A program made the translations under genes and the position numbers. A DNA stretch of 64,000 nt, taken from positions 2,456,754 to 2,520,753 of the forward strand of contig OX336343.1 of assembly GCA_946902875.1 (NCBI GenBank). Direction: 5' to 3'. Of the stretch, positions 30,912 through 41,914 are shown piece after piece. The DNA is from Nematopogon swammerdamellus (Eukaryota; Arthropoda; Insecta; Lepidoptera; Adelidae). Under the pieces are notes generated by a model. The model searched no databases. It saw nothing but the letters and a program-made list of their open reading frames with translations, and was not told where the DNA came from. How positions within the stretch are numbered: position 1 is the first letter of the stretch; the number at the start of each line of letters is the position of its first letter.

Positions 30912-31761
30912 GGTTCTTGAAGAAAGTAAGAAATAAAGCGAGGACGATGCGATGACCGAGCTACGCTCAGATAAATAATAAACTATCTCGAAGAAAGTAA
31001 GTAACTAAGGGCGAGGCCGAAGGCCGAGCTCCGATCAAGTAAACGATATTATTCCCGAAGAAATTAACTAAAGGCGACGCCGCCGATGGACGAGCTGCGT
31101 ATAGCTAAACCATATACTTTCTCAAACAATCTCGAAGAAATGAAGCGACTAATGCCGAGCTTCGATCGCGTAAATGATATTATATTATATCGAAAAAAAG
31201 CAAGTCATTAAGGGCGAGACCCGAGGACGGAAGAGGGTTTATTGTTTACCTGAATGCAGCTCGGCCTTCGGCTTCGCACTATGTTACTTCCTTTTTCTTT
31301 GGGAAGTTTTAATATTTACATGAACGGAGCTCGGCCTTCGGCCTCGCACTTTGTTACTTTCTTTCTTCGAGATGGTTTATCGTTTTCCTGAACGCAGCTC
31401 GGCCTTCAGCCTCGCCATTAGTTACATACTTTCTTCGAGAAGGTTTATAGTCTTCCTGAACGCAGCTCGGCCTACGGCCTCGCCCATAATTAGTTACTTT
31501 CTTTGAGAACGTTTATCGTCTTACAGAATACAGATCGGCCTTCGGCATCGCCCTTAGTTACTTACTTTCTTTAAAAAGGTTTATCTTGTTCCTGAACGCA
31601 GCTCGGCCTTCGGCCTCGCCCTTAGTTACTTACTTTCATCGAGAAGGTTTATTGTCTTCCAGGATGCAGCCCGGCCTTCGGCCTCGCCCGTAGTTGCCTA
31701 CCTACATTCTTCGTTGAAATGCGAATTTCACGCGAGCGAAGTCGCGGGCAACAGCTAGTAC

Positions 31762-32060
31762 TAATAATAAATCTGTAAGGGATGGTCATGGAGTCATTGA
31801 CTTATCACTGCATGGAGTATGTTACTTTGTTTTGTGAGATACTGTGTTTGTAGACTCTATGTATGACACTAAAGTAGAATTGAAGATTTTTAGAAATATT
31901 TTCTGTATGTATGTATGCTCCTCCATAACTCTTAAATTGATTATCAGAATTCGATGAAACTTAGTACAAGCAAATTTTACTATACGGGATACAGGATAGG
32001 CTAAAATCTAAAATAAAATTCAGCTCCGGTGACGCTATGATGTGGCTCTCATACAAACCG
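31762..32060 (+). repeat. Repeat E copy
   Basis: AATAATAAATCTGTAAGGGA ... CTCCATAACTCTTAAATTGA ... GCTCCGGTGACGCTATGATG TGGCTCTCATACAAACCG. Other copies: 42890-43015 (minus, partial) and 56637-56920. Confidence 0.75.
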
Positions 32061-32104
32061 AATTGTTCCGCGCGCTGAAATAAAGGTAAGGTAGCGGGCT
32101 TACT

Positions 32105-32415
32105 TTTTTTGTTTATTGTTATTTATGGAAACTTATACGGTTGGATACATCGCCTACAACATCCGTGATGTCAGCCCATAACACCGTAAAGGTTAAACCC
32201 ATAAAGGTTGACTGGAAGAAATCGCTTAAAGTGATAAGTCCGCCTTTGCACGCTACTGTTCTCTCGTTTCTGTGTGAATTATTGTTAGCTTCTATTCCTC
32301 TTCTGTATGTTATCTTCTGTCTTGTGTATCTCTGTGTTTTTGTGTGCAATAAAGAATTTCTATTCTATTTCTATTCAACAACTGGTGAACTAGGCGCCAT
32401 GTCAGTGCTTCCCTT
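32105..32415 (-). mobile_element. SINE-A fragment interrupted by a CR1-type tail
   Basis: 3' part at 32118-32188 (TATGGAAACTTATACGGTTG ... CCCATAACACCG), continuing at about 32387-32415 (GGTGAACTAGGCGCCATGTC AGTGCTTCCC). The 200 bp between are a LINE tail. Confidence 0.7.
32205..32383 (+). mobile_element. CR1-type LINE 3' end
   Basis: AAAGGTTGACTGGAAGAAATCGC ... ATAAGTCCGCCTTTGCACG ... GTGCAATAAAGAATTTCTATTCTATTTCTATTC: the conserved 3' end with an (ATTCT)n tail instead of poly(A). Copies at 50750 and at the end of the window. Confidence 0.75.
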
Positions 32416-32594
32416 CGGTTTTACTTACTTTCTTCTGTTTAAATATGAATTTCACGCAAGCGAAGCCGCGGGCAAAAGCCATAAAGTAATTATGAAGTAA
32501 TAAAAAAATACGTCTCAATTCATATTTTTTAAGTGCGTGGAGACTGCACTCTGCTACCTACCTCAGTGGTAGGTACTGAATTTAATCTGAATAT

Positions 32595-32900
32595 AGTAAG
32601 CCCACTGCATCTCTCCCCGTGCATGTCGTAAGAGGCGACTAAGGGATAAGGACAAGATACTGCGCTAAAGGGCGACAGGCTAGCCACTTCTCACCTTGGC
32701 GCAGTCCTTTCACCTAGTCATGCAGCAGGTGGGTTCTTCGTGTCTTACTTGCTGCTTGATAGTTGTCTTGTCCGTATACTGTGCTAAACGTGGTGGTCGG
32801 TGTTGTGCTGTAATTTACCAGAGTCCTTATAGCACAACACCGATTACTCTGCTTACCCTGATTGTCGGGATACAGCGTGTGTTATGTTATGTATATAGTA
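32595..32900 (+). mobile_element. SINE-C copy
   Basis: From CCCACTGCATCTCTCCCCGTG to GATTGTCGGGATACAGCGTG; complete body. Confidence 0.8.
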
Positions 32901-33167
32901 AGTATTGCAAGTAGTGGCTATAGGCAAGGAAGGTGCGGCTTGTGTTACCAGTGCGAGGAGCAACCCTGACATCCTTAGAGCCCTACGCATTCAACGGACA
33001 AGTCTGATAGGTCAAACCAGAGCGATATAATAATAACTGGCTATTTACCTAGCTTGGACAGTCAATATTGTATATTGTTTATAGAGCATTCATATGGTCT
33101 GCTCCTGTGGTCTGCTCTGTCGTATGGTAGTTCAATAACTACTCTCGAACTTGCCACAATTTGTTTT

Positions 33168-33640
33168 CAGGGTTCCGTACCTTACGGGACCCTATCACTA
33201 AGCCTACGCCGTCTGTCTGTATGTCTGTCGTACCTTTAAAGGGCTGTATTCTTTGAACATGTGTGAATATGACATGTGTTATTATGGCGGATTCCTAACA
33301 AGAAATAAAAAGAAACAAAAATAAAAAAAAAACCGGCCAAGTGCGAGTCGGACTCGCGCACCGAGGTTCCCGCACCACAAAAAAAAACATTGAAAAAAAC
33401 ACGTTTCTTGTATGGGAACCCCCCCCCTTAATTTTTTTCACTGTTTTAAATTTTTTATTATTTGTTGTTATATCCGCCATAATAACACATATTCTGTGAA
33501 AATTTCAAAGGGCTACCTATTACGGTTCAAGAGATACAGCCCTCGGACAGATAGACGGACGGACGGACGGACGGACGGACAGACAGACGGCGTAGGCTTA
33601 GTAATAGGCTTCCGTACGGGATACGGAAACCTAAAAATTA
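33168..33640. repeat. Two GACG repeats in opposite orientation
   Basis: A minus copy (33168-33300, GGGTTCCGTACCTTACGGGAC...) followed by a plus copy (33325-33640, starting AACCGGCCAAGTGCGAGTCGG and ending GGATACGGAAACCTAAAAA) with a GACG run at 33553-33588. Confidence 0.8.
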
Positions 33641-34149
33641 AGGGGTGTATGCAAGAACGTGTTTTGTTTTCAAAGTTTTTTTTACTCTACTTATCGTAGA
33701 AACCGTAATATGTCAAACTTGGTGTGTTTATAGTGCGAACTCTAAAATAAAACAACTAATAATATCTAATAAAAACCTGCAAAATTTTATTCGTGCTCGC
33801 GCTAAGGATCTCTAAGTGAATGAAAGAAAACACCTTTTTTTGTAAATACATAACAGAAATGTATTGTATGGCGGTACGGAACCCTCGGTGCGCGAGGCTG
33901 ACGCATACTTGACCGCTTTTTTATTTTCAAGAGCAGCGCTAACAGAGCATTCTATTCAGATTTTTTTTATGGGAGTTTCAAGTGTCGAGGTATTTGTCTA
34001 TGTTTTTTAGGGTTCCGTACCTCAAAAGAGGAAATGTCCCTGTCTGTCTATCTGACTTTCAAAGAATTTTAATATAGGGCCTCTCATATAGTTTACAGGA
34101 AAGCCTAAACTAAAATCCTAAGTCTTAAAGTTCTCACGGAAAACGGGGT

Positions 34150-34470
34150 TTTTTTTTTTTGCATGTAAACCAGCATGGGTGGCTGTGCCGAGAAACCAAT
34201 GGTGCAGTCGACAGAGCCAAAATCGCCTCTCCTCGCGAAACCACGCTCAGTTAGATACCATGCCAGCAGATTTGCGGACTATTGCTAGGCTGTCTAGCCC
34301 GTTAATACGACGCTTGAAGACACCCAGGTTAAATGATTCAGGAAATACACTCGCCGGAAGACAGTTCCGCACTCTAGCGGTGCGACAAAGAAACGATTTA
34401 GAGAACCGATGGGTTCTCAAAAGCCCAATGTCAACAACAAAAGGGTGCTGAGTCTCTCTGCGACGAGTCA
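34150..34470 (-). pseudogene. LINE 3' fragment inside GACG repeat debris
   Basis: The minus strand encodes HPFVVDIGLLRTHRFSKSFLC and FNLGVFKRRINGL, then the 3' UTR ends at a T-run (34148-34160). GACG repeat sequence (GGTACGGAACCCTC...) lies on both sides. Confidence 0.8.
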
Positions 34471-34573
34471 TGGTACGGAATGGTACGGAACCCTCTCCAC
34501 GCGAGTTCGACTCGCACTTGACCGTTTTTTTTTTTATTATTCCTCATTGAGTCACGGACTTGTCCCTTATTAG

Positions 34574-34866
34574 GCCCACTTGCACCAACACGAGTTTAAA
34601 GTTAAGTAGCGAGTTATGGATTTAAACGCGGTTCCCACAGTCAAAGGGTGCTAGCTTAGGCCCACTTGCACCAACACGAGTTTAGAGTTAAGTAGCGAGT
34701 TATGGATTTAAACACGGTTTAAACGCGGTTCCCACAGTCAACGGGAGCTAGCTTAACGAGTTAAACTGGTTTATAGTTAAATTCGTGTTGGTGCAAGTGG
34801 GCCTTAAACTGGTTTAGCGAGTTAAACTGGTTTATATATTAAATTTGTGTTGGTGCAAGTGGGCCT
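34574..34866. mobile_element. Nested MITE, Harbinger-like, TTA duplication
   Basis: GGCCCACTTGCACCAACACG (34574) and its inverse GGTGCAAGTGGGCC (ending 34864) are flanked by TTA on both sides. A second pair of the same termini lies inside (about 34661 and 34802), so one copy sits within another or the ends were duplicated. Confidence 0.75.
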
Positions 34867-35085
34867 TATTCTCAGCCTCATTTGACGTAAATTAGCTTAT
34901 TATTATTAAGAGACCAGGAAACCTAGATATTCCCACTGGTCGTTGTTCGCATAGTGAGTGAAACATGCCGTGATTGACTACAATGGATCTCATACTATTG
35001 TCGCAGTGTGGACTTCCTGAGTGTGAAGCAACTGACTCGTCAATTTGTACTAGTAAAGTAACTGTAAAATGCATCCTTACCTTTA

Positions 35086-35287
35086 ATAAAATCCAACGTC
35101 TGCTTTCTGTCTGTCTGCCTGTCCGCTTATAACTCGAGAACCACTGAACCGATTTTAATACAGTTTGCTTCTACGGATAGCTTGGTTCTTCCCATCAATT
35201 ATAGGCTACTTTTCATCACGTTAAATGGCTTATGAGGTTAGCAGAGAAGTCAAATATGAGAGCGGGCGGAGTCGCGGGCACAGCTAG
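35086..35287 (+). mobile_element. Short Helitron-like repeat
   Basis: CCTTTAATAAAATCCAACGTC ... GGGCGGAGTCGCGGGCACAGCTAG followed by T. A second copy is at 61237-61449. Different family from Helitrons 1 and 2 but with the same style of 3' end. Confidence 0.65.
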
Positions 35288-35289
35288 TC

Positions 35290-36029
35290 AAGTACAAATA
35301 TTGATCTATAGGATGTTTAAGAGAATCGGGAAGTCCGCTCTCCTCCATACACCAGAGGAAGTCTCTTTTCAACCCTTAAATCTTGCACTACCATTTTCAA
35401 ATTTTTATGTCTAAAAGATATTATCAATATCTATGCCCCTGTGTTGTCCTTTTTTCGTTATTTAATTTTAAATAAAATATATTTGATTATAAAAATGTCA
35501 AAATATAGCCTAACTTTCATATTTTTTATATGGAAAACTATTAAAAAAATAATTAAAATTAAAACATAGAGGCATCCAGTAGGCTTTTGTTGATAGCGAA
35601 AAAATATATCACTTAAATTGAGGAAGAATAAAGACATGAAAACAGACTTCGCCTGAATGATGATTCACAAATATTTTGTAGGCAGTTAGCTTCTGAGCTG
35701 CAATTGTCCTTTTCACACAATTCGGGGTGTGAGGGGGGAAGTACTCATGGACAGCCCACTAATACAGAAACATATTACGTGATGTAATAGTGAAGTTCAT
35801 TTCATTATCGATATATTTTCTGTAGGGCTGGGATGGATTTTATCGATGTAATATAAGCATCTACGAGTATGTAAGTCTACTTACTACTAGTCAAAGAACA
35901 AAAGATATTTAATTAGGTGGTGGGCCATATCAAAATTTCTTTTTGTAATATAACAGAAAAATTCAGCTTTTTTGCTGAATTTTAATAAGATACTTTTTTA
36001 ATAATTTGAAAAGGTCTATTTTCTGAAAT
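35290..36029. other. No gene recognised
   Basis: AT-rich sequence with no coding evidence. Confidence 0.4.
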
Positions 36030-36105
36030 ATCATCATCATCATCATCAGCCTGTATCGGTCCACTGCTGGACATAGGCCTCTCCCAAGGCACGCCACCAC
36101 ATAAG
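36030..36105 (-). repeat. RTE-type LINE 3' end
   Basis: ATCATCATCATCAGCCTGTATCGGTCCACTGCTGGACATAGGCC... shown here in parts: the CAT run (36031-36048) then GGTCCACTGCTGGACATAGG. This is the reverse complement of an RTE-like 3' end, compare 43985-44030 and 50893-50985. Confidence 0.7.
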
Positions 36106-36119
36106 TATTAAATTTGAAC

Positions 36120-36345
36120 CTTCAGAAAACTACTACACAATTCGCAGCTCATGAAGTACCTGGAGACGAATGGTCTCGTCAGCGATCGGCAATACGGCTT
36201 CCGGCCAAAACGATCAGCTGGTGATCTCCTAGCGTACATCACTCGTCTTTGGGGTGAATCGCTTGAAGATCATGGTGAATCCTTGGCAATTGGCCTTGAT
36301 ATTGCCAAGGCATTTGACCGGGTTTGGCACAAGTCGCTCTTATTA
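36120..36345 (+). pseudogene. RT fragment of a LINE
   Basis: Open frame 36151-36345 encodes NGLVSDRQYGFRPKRSAGDL and LAIGLDIAKAFDRVWHKSLL: the RT fingers block and the catalytic aspartate motif A (D in GLDIAKAFD). Cut off at about 36345. Confidence 0.85.
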
Positions 36346-37636
36346 ATTTATTTTTATTTTTTCGCTTTAATTTTTTTTTCTCTTAAACCAAGTCGCATTA
36401 GCATACAATTATTATATAACAAAGAACCCCAGACCATGCCTAACGTATGCCAGAAACACCGAAAGATAATCTCGCTTGGTATAGAAATTACAGCTAGGTA
36501 CGTAAGTATTTTCGTTAGGGTTGTCACAAATGTTCGGGCTAAGTTTGGCCGAACATTTTTAACAACTAAATCAAATGAAATGAAATTTTATGAACAAAAA
36601 AATTATTATGCATGAGTTGACAAACAAAAACAAATACGAAAAACATCAGTACACTATATTATATTATAATATCTAAGAATCTATTAATATAAACTGTGAA
36701 AGTGATAGACTATACAAATTTATCTATGTTTAAAGTAACCAAGAGCTCAAATAGATAAAGAAAATGACTTTGAGGTACGTATTCAAATATAAGCGTATAG
36801 TGACTCGCCGACTGTGAGCGTGCTGACTGTGAGCTATAAGAAGCGATTAGTCGGCCTCAGGTCAGTGAGCTAAATGAGCATATGTATTGTGTAATTACAT
36901 TGTAACGTAGTAGTCTGCGGTAGCCAGAGAGAGCGAAACTGACTAGCGGCTTAGTTTCCAAGTATAGCCGTTTTAATTTTGGCAGCTGTCATTAGAAATG
37001 AAGATCTTGACGAGATCTATCATTTATCCCATCACACTAGTAGTCTAGATTTTTTTTACAAAAATAAAAAATAAATAAAAATATTAAATTATAAAAATTT
37101 TTATTTTTATTTTCAAGTATGTATATGCATACACGAAACCCATTTTAACTATTCACACTGCAAGATAAAGACGACTCGTAACTCGCGTAAAGAAAAATAA
37201 AAAAAAATCATAACTCCCAAATTTTTCACTTTATTTAAACAATAAAAAAAACATCCCCAGATATTGAATCAATCTACAATATAAAAATATAGAAGTTTAA
37301 AATATATAGTATTTAGAAATATGTTAAAAAGTGCCCTTTTTAAACCCCCTAAAAACGGCTATTTTAAGCGGTTTTTTGCGATTTTCTCAAAAACTCCTAA
37401 ACTTTTTAAATTGTTTTTTCCACCATCTGTAGCCCTAATCGATACGCGTCATTTGACACCCTAAATATTTACGTATCCGTAAAACTCACAACACCACGGC
37501 GAATTCGCACTCTCGGTGGAAATCGGGTACTATACTGAAGCGATTGAAAAGACATTTTCAATGTCAAAATAAAATGTGTTGGAACATTTCACACACCACG
37601 ACTATTATCGAATTTCGGAGATTTCATAGTTCGTTG

Positions 37637-37905
37637 TCGGAACTGTACTTCCGGCATGGAGTTATTACACCTAGTTATGGATGGATGGATGGCACCCCCA
37701 TCGTCCATGTTAGAGTTCCCCGCAAAGAGAGACACCAGTAAGTCGGCCTTCTTTTTTGCGGAGTGAGCAAGTGAGCCCCCAGGACATTGCAGAGGCGGAA
37801 GTGAGGAGGGGCAGAAATTCGACTCGACAGATTTGGCGAGAGACCAAAACTCACGGCTCCCAGTTGGGGGCTGGTTCAGCCTGTCGCCAACTCTGTCGAC
37901 AACAC
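37637..37905 (-). pseudogene. LINE linker segment, inverted relative to its neighbour
   Basis: The minus strand gives GDRLNQPPTGSREFWSLAKS and PPLQCPGGSLAHSAKKKADL, the part between endonuclease and RT (compare 3313-3560). It lies head to head with the endonuclease part at 37906-39195, of which it is the direct continuation. Confidence 0.8.
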
Positions 37906-39195
37906 GGCCACTTCCAGGGAGGACCGGGGGCCCTTCCGTCTTCCGCGTCGGTGCACCACCAACCTGAACAGATGGTGATGAAGATAGGAGCTGCGCTTTG
38001 CCCGCAAATTGTCGTGACCGCTCTTCATGCTTATCTTCACCTCTCAAAAAGACACATGGCAACACAAAGGAATAGGAATAAAGTAAGTACAGCGGTGCCC
38101 ACCCCCACCAATTTTTGCGTCGACCAACGTGCGGGCGTTGCACTCAAACCTATATGCCGTCTACCATCACCTAGAGACGGCGAAGCCGGCTTTACTTTTC
38201 CCGACAGAAACAAAAATATCTTGCCCTGCCGATACTTCTTACTTGCATTACTCTGGCTACACACTGGAAGAAGCCTTCCGACCTCGAGCTGGGCTTTGCA
38301 TGTTTGCTAGGGCAGATATTTGCTGTCGTCGCCTGCGCTGCCTGGAGGACCCCGAGCTTTCAGTGCTGTGGGTTCATGTGGACTTGGGGACGGTGTCGCG
38401 AGTGTACGCCTGTCTTTACAGGTCGCACTCTGGCGACGCGGGGACAGATCGATTATTCGAGCACTTGAGTAGAGCGACAGACGAAGTGCAAGTGCGGTTT
38501 CCCTCCGCGAATATGGTTCTGCCTGCTCGGAGATTTTAATGCCCACCACGAGGTGTGGCTAGGCTCCGGGAGAACTGACTTGGCGGGGAGAGTCGCCTAC
38601 GACTTCGCCCTGAGCCATGACCTGTCTCAACTGGTAAACCACCCGACAAGAATACTAGATATAGACGGTCATGAACCCCCTCTGCTGGATCTTCTGCTGA
38701 CAACGAACCCTGCTGGATGTAAAGTCACATTGAGCGCTCCTCTTGGCTCCTCTGACCACTGTCTAGTGGGGTCCACGGTGCCATTTTCGCCTCCTCAGTT
38801 CAGTACTGGAGGAACGCGTCGAATTTGGCACTACCCGTCAGCAAATTGGGATGGAATGCGAGAACACTTCGCATCCTACCCATGCAGAGAGCTATGCTTC
38901 AGTTCGGGTGATCCGTCAGAATGCGCCAATGCCGTCGCCGAGGTGGTTCTGGGGAGAATGGACATGTTCATTCCCAGTGCCGTTGTCCGCCTTGGTGGTA
39001 AGAGCCAGCCCTGGTACAGCCGCGACTGTGCCGATGCTGTCGCAGCTAATGGTGCAGCTTATCGTGCATGGTCGTGCGCTCGTGCCAGAGGTGATCCTGA
39101 CATCTCCGAACTGAAGAAAGAATACAACCGCCTCTCCAGAGCCTGCAAGAGGGCTATAGCCAGGGCAAAATTCGAGCATATCGGCAGAGTTGGCG
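37906..39195 (+). pseudogene. LINE 5' leader and endonuclease
   Basis: Leader to about 38126, then frames 38129-38539 and 38553-39239 with ALLFPTETKIS, RAGLCMFARADICCRR, GSGRTDLAGRVAYDFALSHD, APLGSSDHCLVGS and GGKSQPWYSRDCADAVA: the endonuclease (SSDH motif near 38750) and linker. A frameshift at about 38540 interrupts the GDFN block. Ends at about 39195, exactly where the inverted segment (37905) takes over in element coordinates. Confidence 0.85.
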
Positions 39196-39244
39196 ACATC
39201 GGATTTATCACGCCCGAGTTGATACCACAAAATGAATAAAACAT

Positions 39245-39405
39245 CGGTCGAAACGGCCATGTAAATAGTTAGTGTTTTCTGTCCAGTTCAGTGTAGTCGA
39301 CACGAAATGAAGGGAAGCACTGACATGGAAGCTAGTTCACGCGGTGTTATGGGCTGACATCACGGATGTTGTAGGTGATGTAGCGAACCGTGTCAGTTTC
39401 CATAA
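39245..39405 (+). mobile_element. SINE-A copy, 5' truncated
   Basis: GGTCGAAACGGCCATGTAAATAG to GTCAGTTTCCATAA. Confidence 0.75.
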
Positions 39406-39409
39406 TTAT

Positions 39410-40194
39410 TGATCGGTAATGGTAGCTCTATATAACAATAAAACTCTTGATGAAGGTAACAATAGATCCTCTAAGTTAATAAAGAAGAATGATGTATTTT
39501 TTTTTTCAACCGATCAAGATAACATTGAATTTATTATTAAAATTTACCTACATAATGAAATTATCAATGTAATTAATTAATAATAATACCTTGGAGGCTT
39601 GTCTCCCGCCGCCGGCGGTATTACTCTTTTTAATTTTTGTATAAATTTTGTGTATTTTTATTACTTTTGTATAAATATGTAAAATTATTATAAATTTAAA
39701 AAATGTGAAATAAAGGATATAAATGAAATCACACTTTCGGCCAAACAAATAAAATTAATTTACAATTCGAAAAGTGACAACCCTGACTGTAAAATTTTCG
39801 GCCAATGCATTAAAACTTCTATACCAAGCGAGTTTATATTTCGGTTTTTCTAACATACGTTAGGCATGGTCTGGGGTTATTTGTTAAATAATAATTATAT
39901 GCTAATGAGACATTAACATAAAATTTGACACACAATGAGAGTGAAAAAAAAATTACTCGTATTGAAGTTTTTTGCCCAAAAGAAAAGTCAGTTTTTTTTA
40001 TGTATTACTTTGAAATTGTGTATAATTGGCACACGGGAGTTCTACTCTACCTTTTTAAATACTCAAAACTAACTAATTTTGGAGTAAAAGGACCTTGTAC
40101 GAAAATAAGGTCAAATTCCACACTGTGCGCCACTCACGCCGTCTATGTATTAGTTAAAATGCTTCATACTCTTTTCGCCAGATGGCGCGCATAC
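39410..40194. other. AT-rich; no gene
   Basis: Includes the right inverted end of the 36398-39907 element (39715-39907); nothing else recognised. Confidence 0.4.
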
Positions 40195-40412
40195 ACTTTT
40201 TAGTTTCTTGTATGGGGTCCCCGTTAATTTTTAACGTTATCTTATTTTTATTATTTGTTGTTATATCGGACATAATATTAACACATATTCTGTGAAAATT
40301 TCAACCGGTTACCTATTACGGTTCAAGAGATACAGCCTTCGGACAGACAGACAGACAGACAGACGGCGTAGGCTTAGTAATAGGTCCCGTACGACGGATA
40401 CGGAACCCTAAA
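40195..40412 (+). repeat. GACG repeat copy
   Basis: From TTTTTAGTTTCTTGTATGGG through GACAGACAGACAGACAGACGG (40343-40366) to CGGAACCCTAAAAA. Confidence 0.8.
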
Positions 40413-41020
40413 AAGTTTCACCATCAAACAGGTAGGTATCTATAGAATTCTCCCATTTCAGATTGTACTAAATGTTTTGAAATACCAGGGTGTAAAAGAA
40501 AACGCTCATGAAAATGTTCAATACATGTTCTCATTTTCTTGGATCGACTATCTCTGGCAAAAGAGAAGAATTATATAATATTTCCAATTTCGGTTCAATT
40601 TTTTCTTTCCAAAACTTGTCTCTTTCTTTTTTTTCCCACAGTAATCCCTTCCTCGTTCAAAGAATGAAATAGGCAAATTTATTTTCAGCCACATGCATCT
40701 GTCCTTGAACTTGATAATAATAATTAGCATTCCTCTTTAAAAATACGCGGCGCTACTCAATCCAAAAAATGAATGATGCGAAAAAGCATCAGACCTCGCA
40801 ATCTGCTGCGCTGCGATCGTCATAGTGTCCGCCGAGTGCGTGTGTGTGCGTGCGCCACGTAGACGCACGCACACAGAGACAAGTGAGCTCGGGCGGCTGG
40901 TATGTTTGTGTGCGTGACCAGCGGCGCCGCCCACAGCGACAGCAATAAGATGAAGGAAATCCTAAATTTGAAAACGGTTCGCAGTACACGATGCTCTTAA
41001 ACTTCACGAATATAAAGTTT

Positions 41021-41290
41021 TTTTTTTTATGAAAACTGACACGGTTGGCTACAACACCCACAACATCCGTGATGTCAGCCCATAACACCGGGTGAACTAG
41101 GTGCCGTGTCAGTGCTTCCCTTTATTTCATGTCGGCTACACTCCACTGGACGGAAAACACGAAATATTTACATAGCCGTTTCGAACGACGTTTCGCTCAG
41201 TGCGTTGGTACCAACCCTGGCGGGATAAACCCTACCACCTAGTAAAGGTAAGAAGGGAAGGGACCTACAGTTTAACGTGGCATCCGAACC
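41021..41290 (-). mobile_element. SINE-A, left half of a head-to-head pair
   Basis: T-run (41021-41030), reversed SINE-A body to ACCACCTAGTAAAGGTAAGAAG. Confidence 0.8.
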
Positions 41291-41309
41291 AGGGCACGGT
41301 CTGAGGCTG

Positions 41310-41550
41310 ACAAGGTCCCTTCCCTTCTCACCTTACTAGGTGGTAGGGTTTAATGCGGCTCGATACCTCCACACTGAATGAAAGGTCGGTTGTAGCGACT
41401 ATGTAAATAGTTCGTGTTTTCCGTTCAGTTCAGTGTAGCCAGCACGACCGCAGGGAAGCACTGGCATGGCATATAGCTCACTATGGTGTTATGAGATGAC
41501 ATCACGGATGTAGTAGGTGATGTAGCCAACCGTGTCAGTTTCCATAAAAA
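41310..41550 (+). mobile_element. SINE-A, right half of a head-to-head pair
   Basis: AAGGTCCCTTCCCTTCTCACC to GTCAGTTTCCATAAAAAATAAA. With the copy at 41021 it makes a 530-bp foldback. Confidence 0.8.
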
Positions 41551-41559
41551 ATAAATATG

Positions 41560-41914
41560 TAAAGACTTGTACATAGCGGTCCATCTTCTGTCGTGCGAAC
41601 TGTACTGTTAATTGGTTTGCTCTTGTAGCTCATTTTGCCAGCAATTACCAGCAAAAACGCCTAACTAGCTGCGTTGCTCTGTATCGAAGGCAATGGGGCG
41701 CCAAGGTCGACGGCGCGGCAGCGCGGAGCGGCGGCAATTCGCACGATAGCTGCTAACATCACGCCATGCACTGTTCGAAAGTACTAGAGGAGCCTTTCTC
41801 ATACATCACTCCTGAAAAAACATGTCACTTACGAAATCAGCTTATATATAAGCTAGCTGAGTTCACAATGACTGATGCTTGTGTCGTACGGCTCACATAA
41901 TCGTCTCATTTTTT
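41560..41914. other. No gene recognised
   Basis: Contains a GC-rich block at about 41695-41740 (GGCGCGGCAGCGCGGAGCGG). No open frame of note. Confidence 0.4.

Larger units (their letters stand above)
29750..31700. repeat. Helitron minisatellite arrays in opposite orientations
   Basis: Units of about 65-70 bp: from 29750 to about 31240 they read GGGCGAGGCCGAAGGCCGAG, and from about 31250 to 31700 they read CTCGGCCTTCGGCCTCGCCC. The array thus turns over at about 31245, giving a long imperfect foldback. Units vary by substitutions and small deletions. Confidence 0.85.
28960..31758 (+). mobile_element. Helitron 2, plus strand, with doubled 5' end
   Basis: TCTATACATATAATAAAATC occurs at 28960 and again at 29192, each preceded by A, and each followed by about 210 nearly identical bases. 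The single 3' end reads CGCGAGCGAAGTCGCG (hairpin, 5-bp stem) GGCAACAGCTAG at 31758, followed by T. Same family as Helitron 1. No helicase gene. Most of its interior is minisatellite, with a LINE fragment (30305) and a SINE-A piece (30829) inserted in it. Confidence 0.75.
36398..39907. mobile_element. Possible 3.5-kb element with about 200-bp inverted repeats
   Basis: ATTAGCATACAATTATTATA ... CCCCAGACCATGCCTAACGTATG ... CTCGCTTGGTATAGAA ... GGGTTGTCAC (36398-36600) is inverted at about 39715-39907. Between them lie a repeat (37250-37570), the inverted LINE (37637-39195) and a SINE-A. No transposase seen, and no clear target duplication. Confidence 0.6.

Noticed and set aside
29750..31700. CRISPR-like array of regular repeats
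   Set aside because: Units are adjacent, imperfect minisatellite repeats with no unique spacers, in a eukaryotic Helitron.
41021..41550. Single DNA transposon with 250-bp inverted ends
   Set aside because: Each half is a recognisable SINE-A with its own A-rich tail pointing outward.
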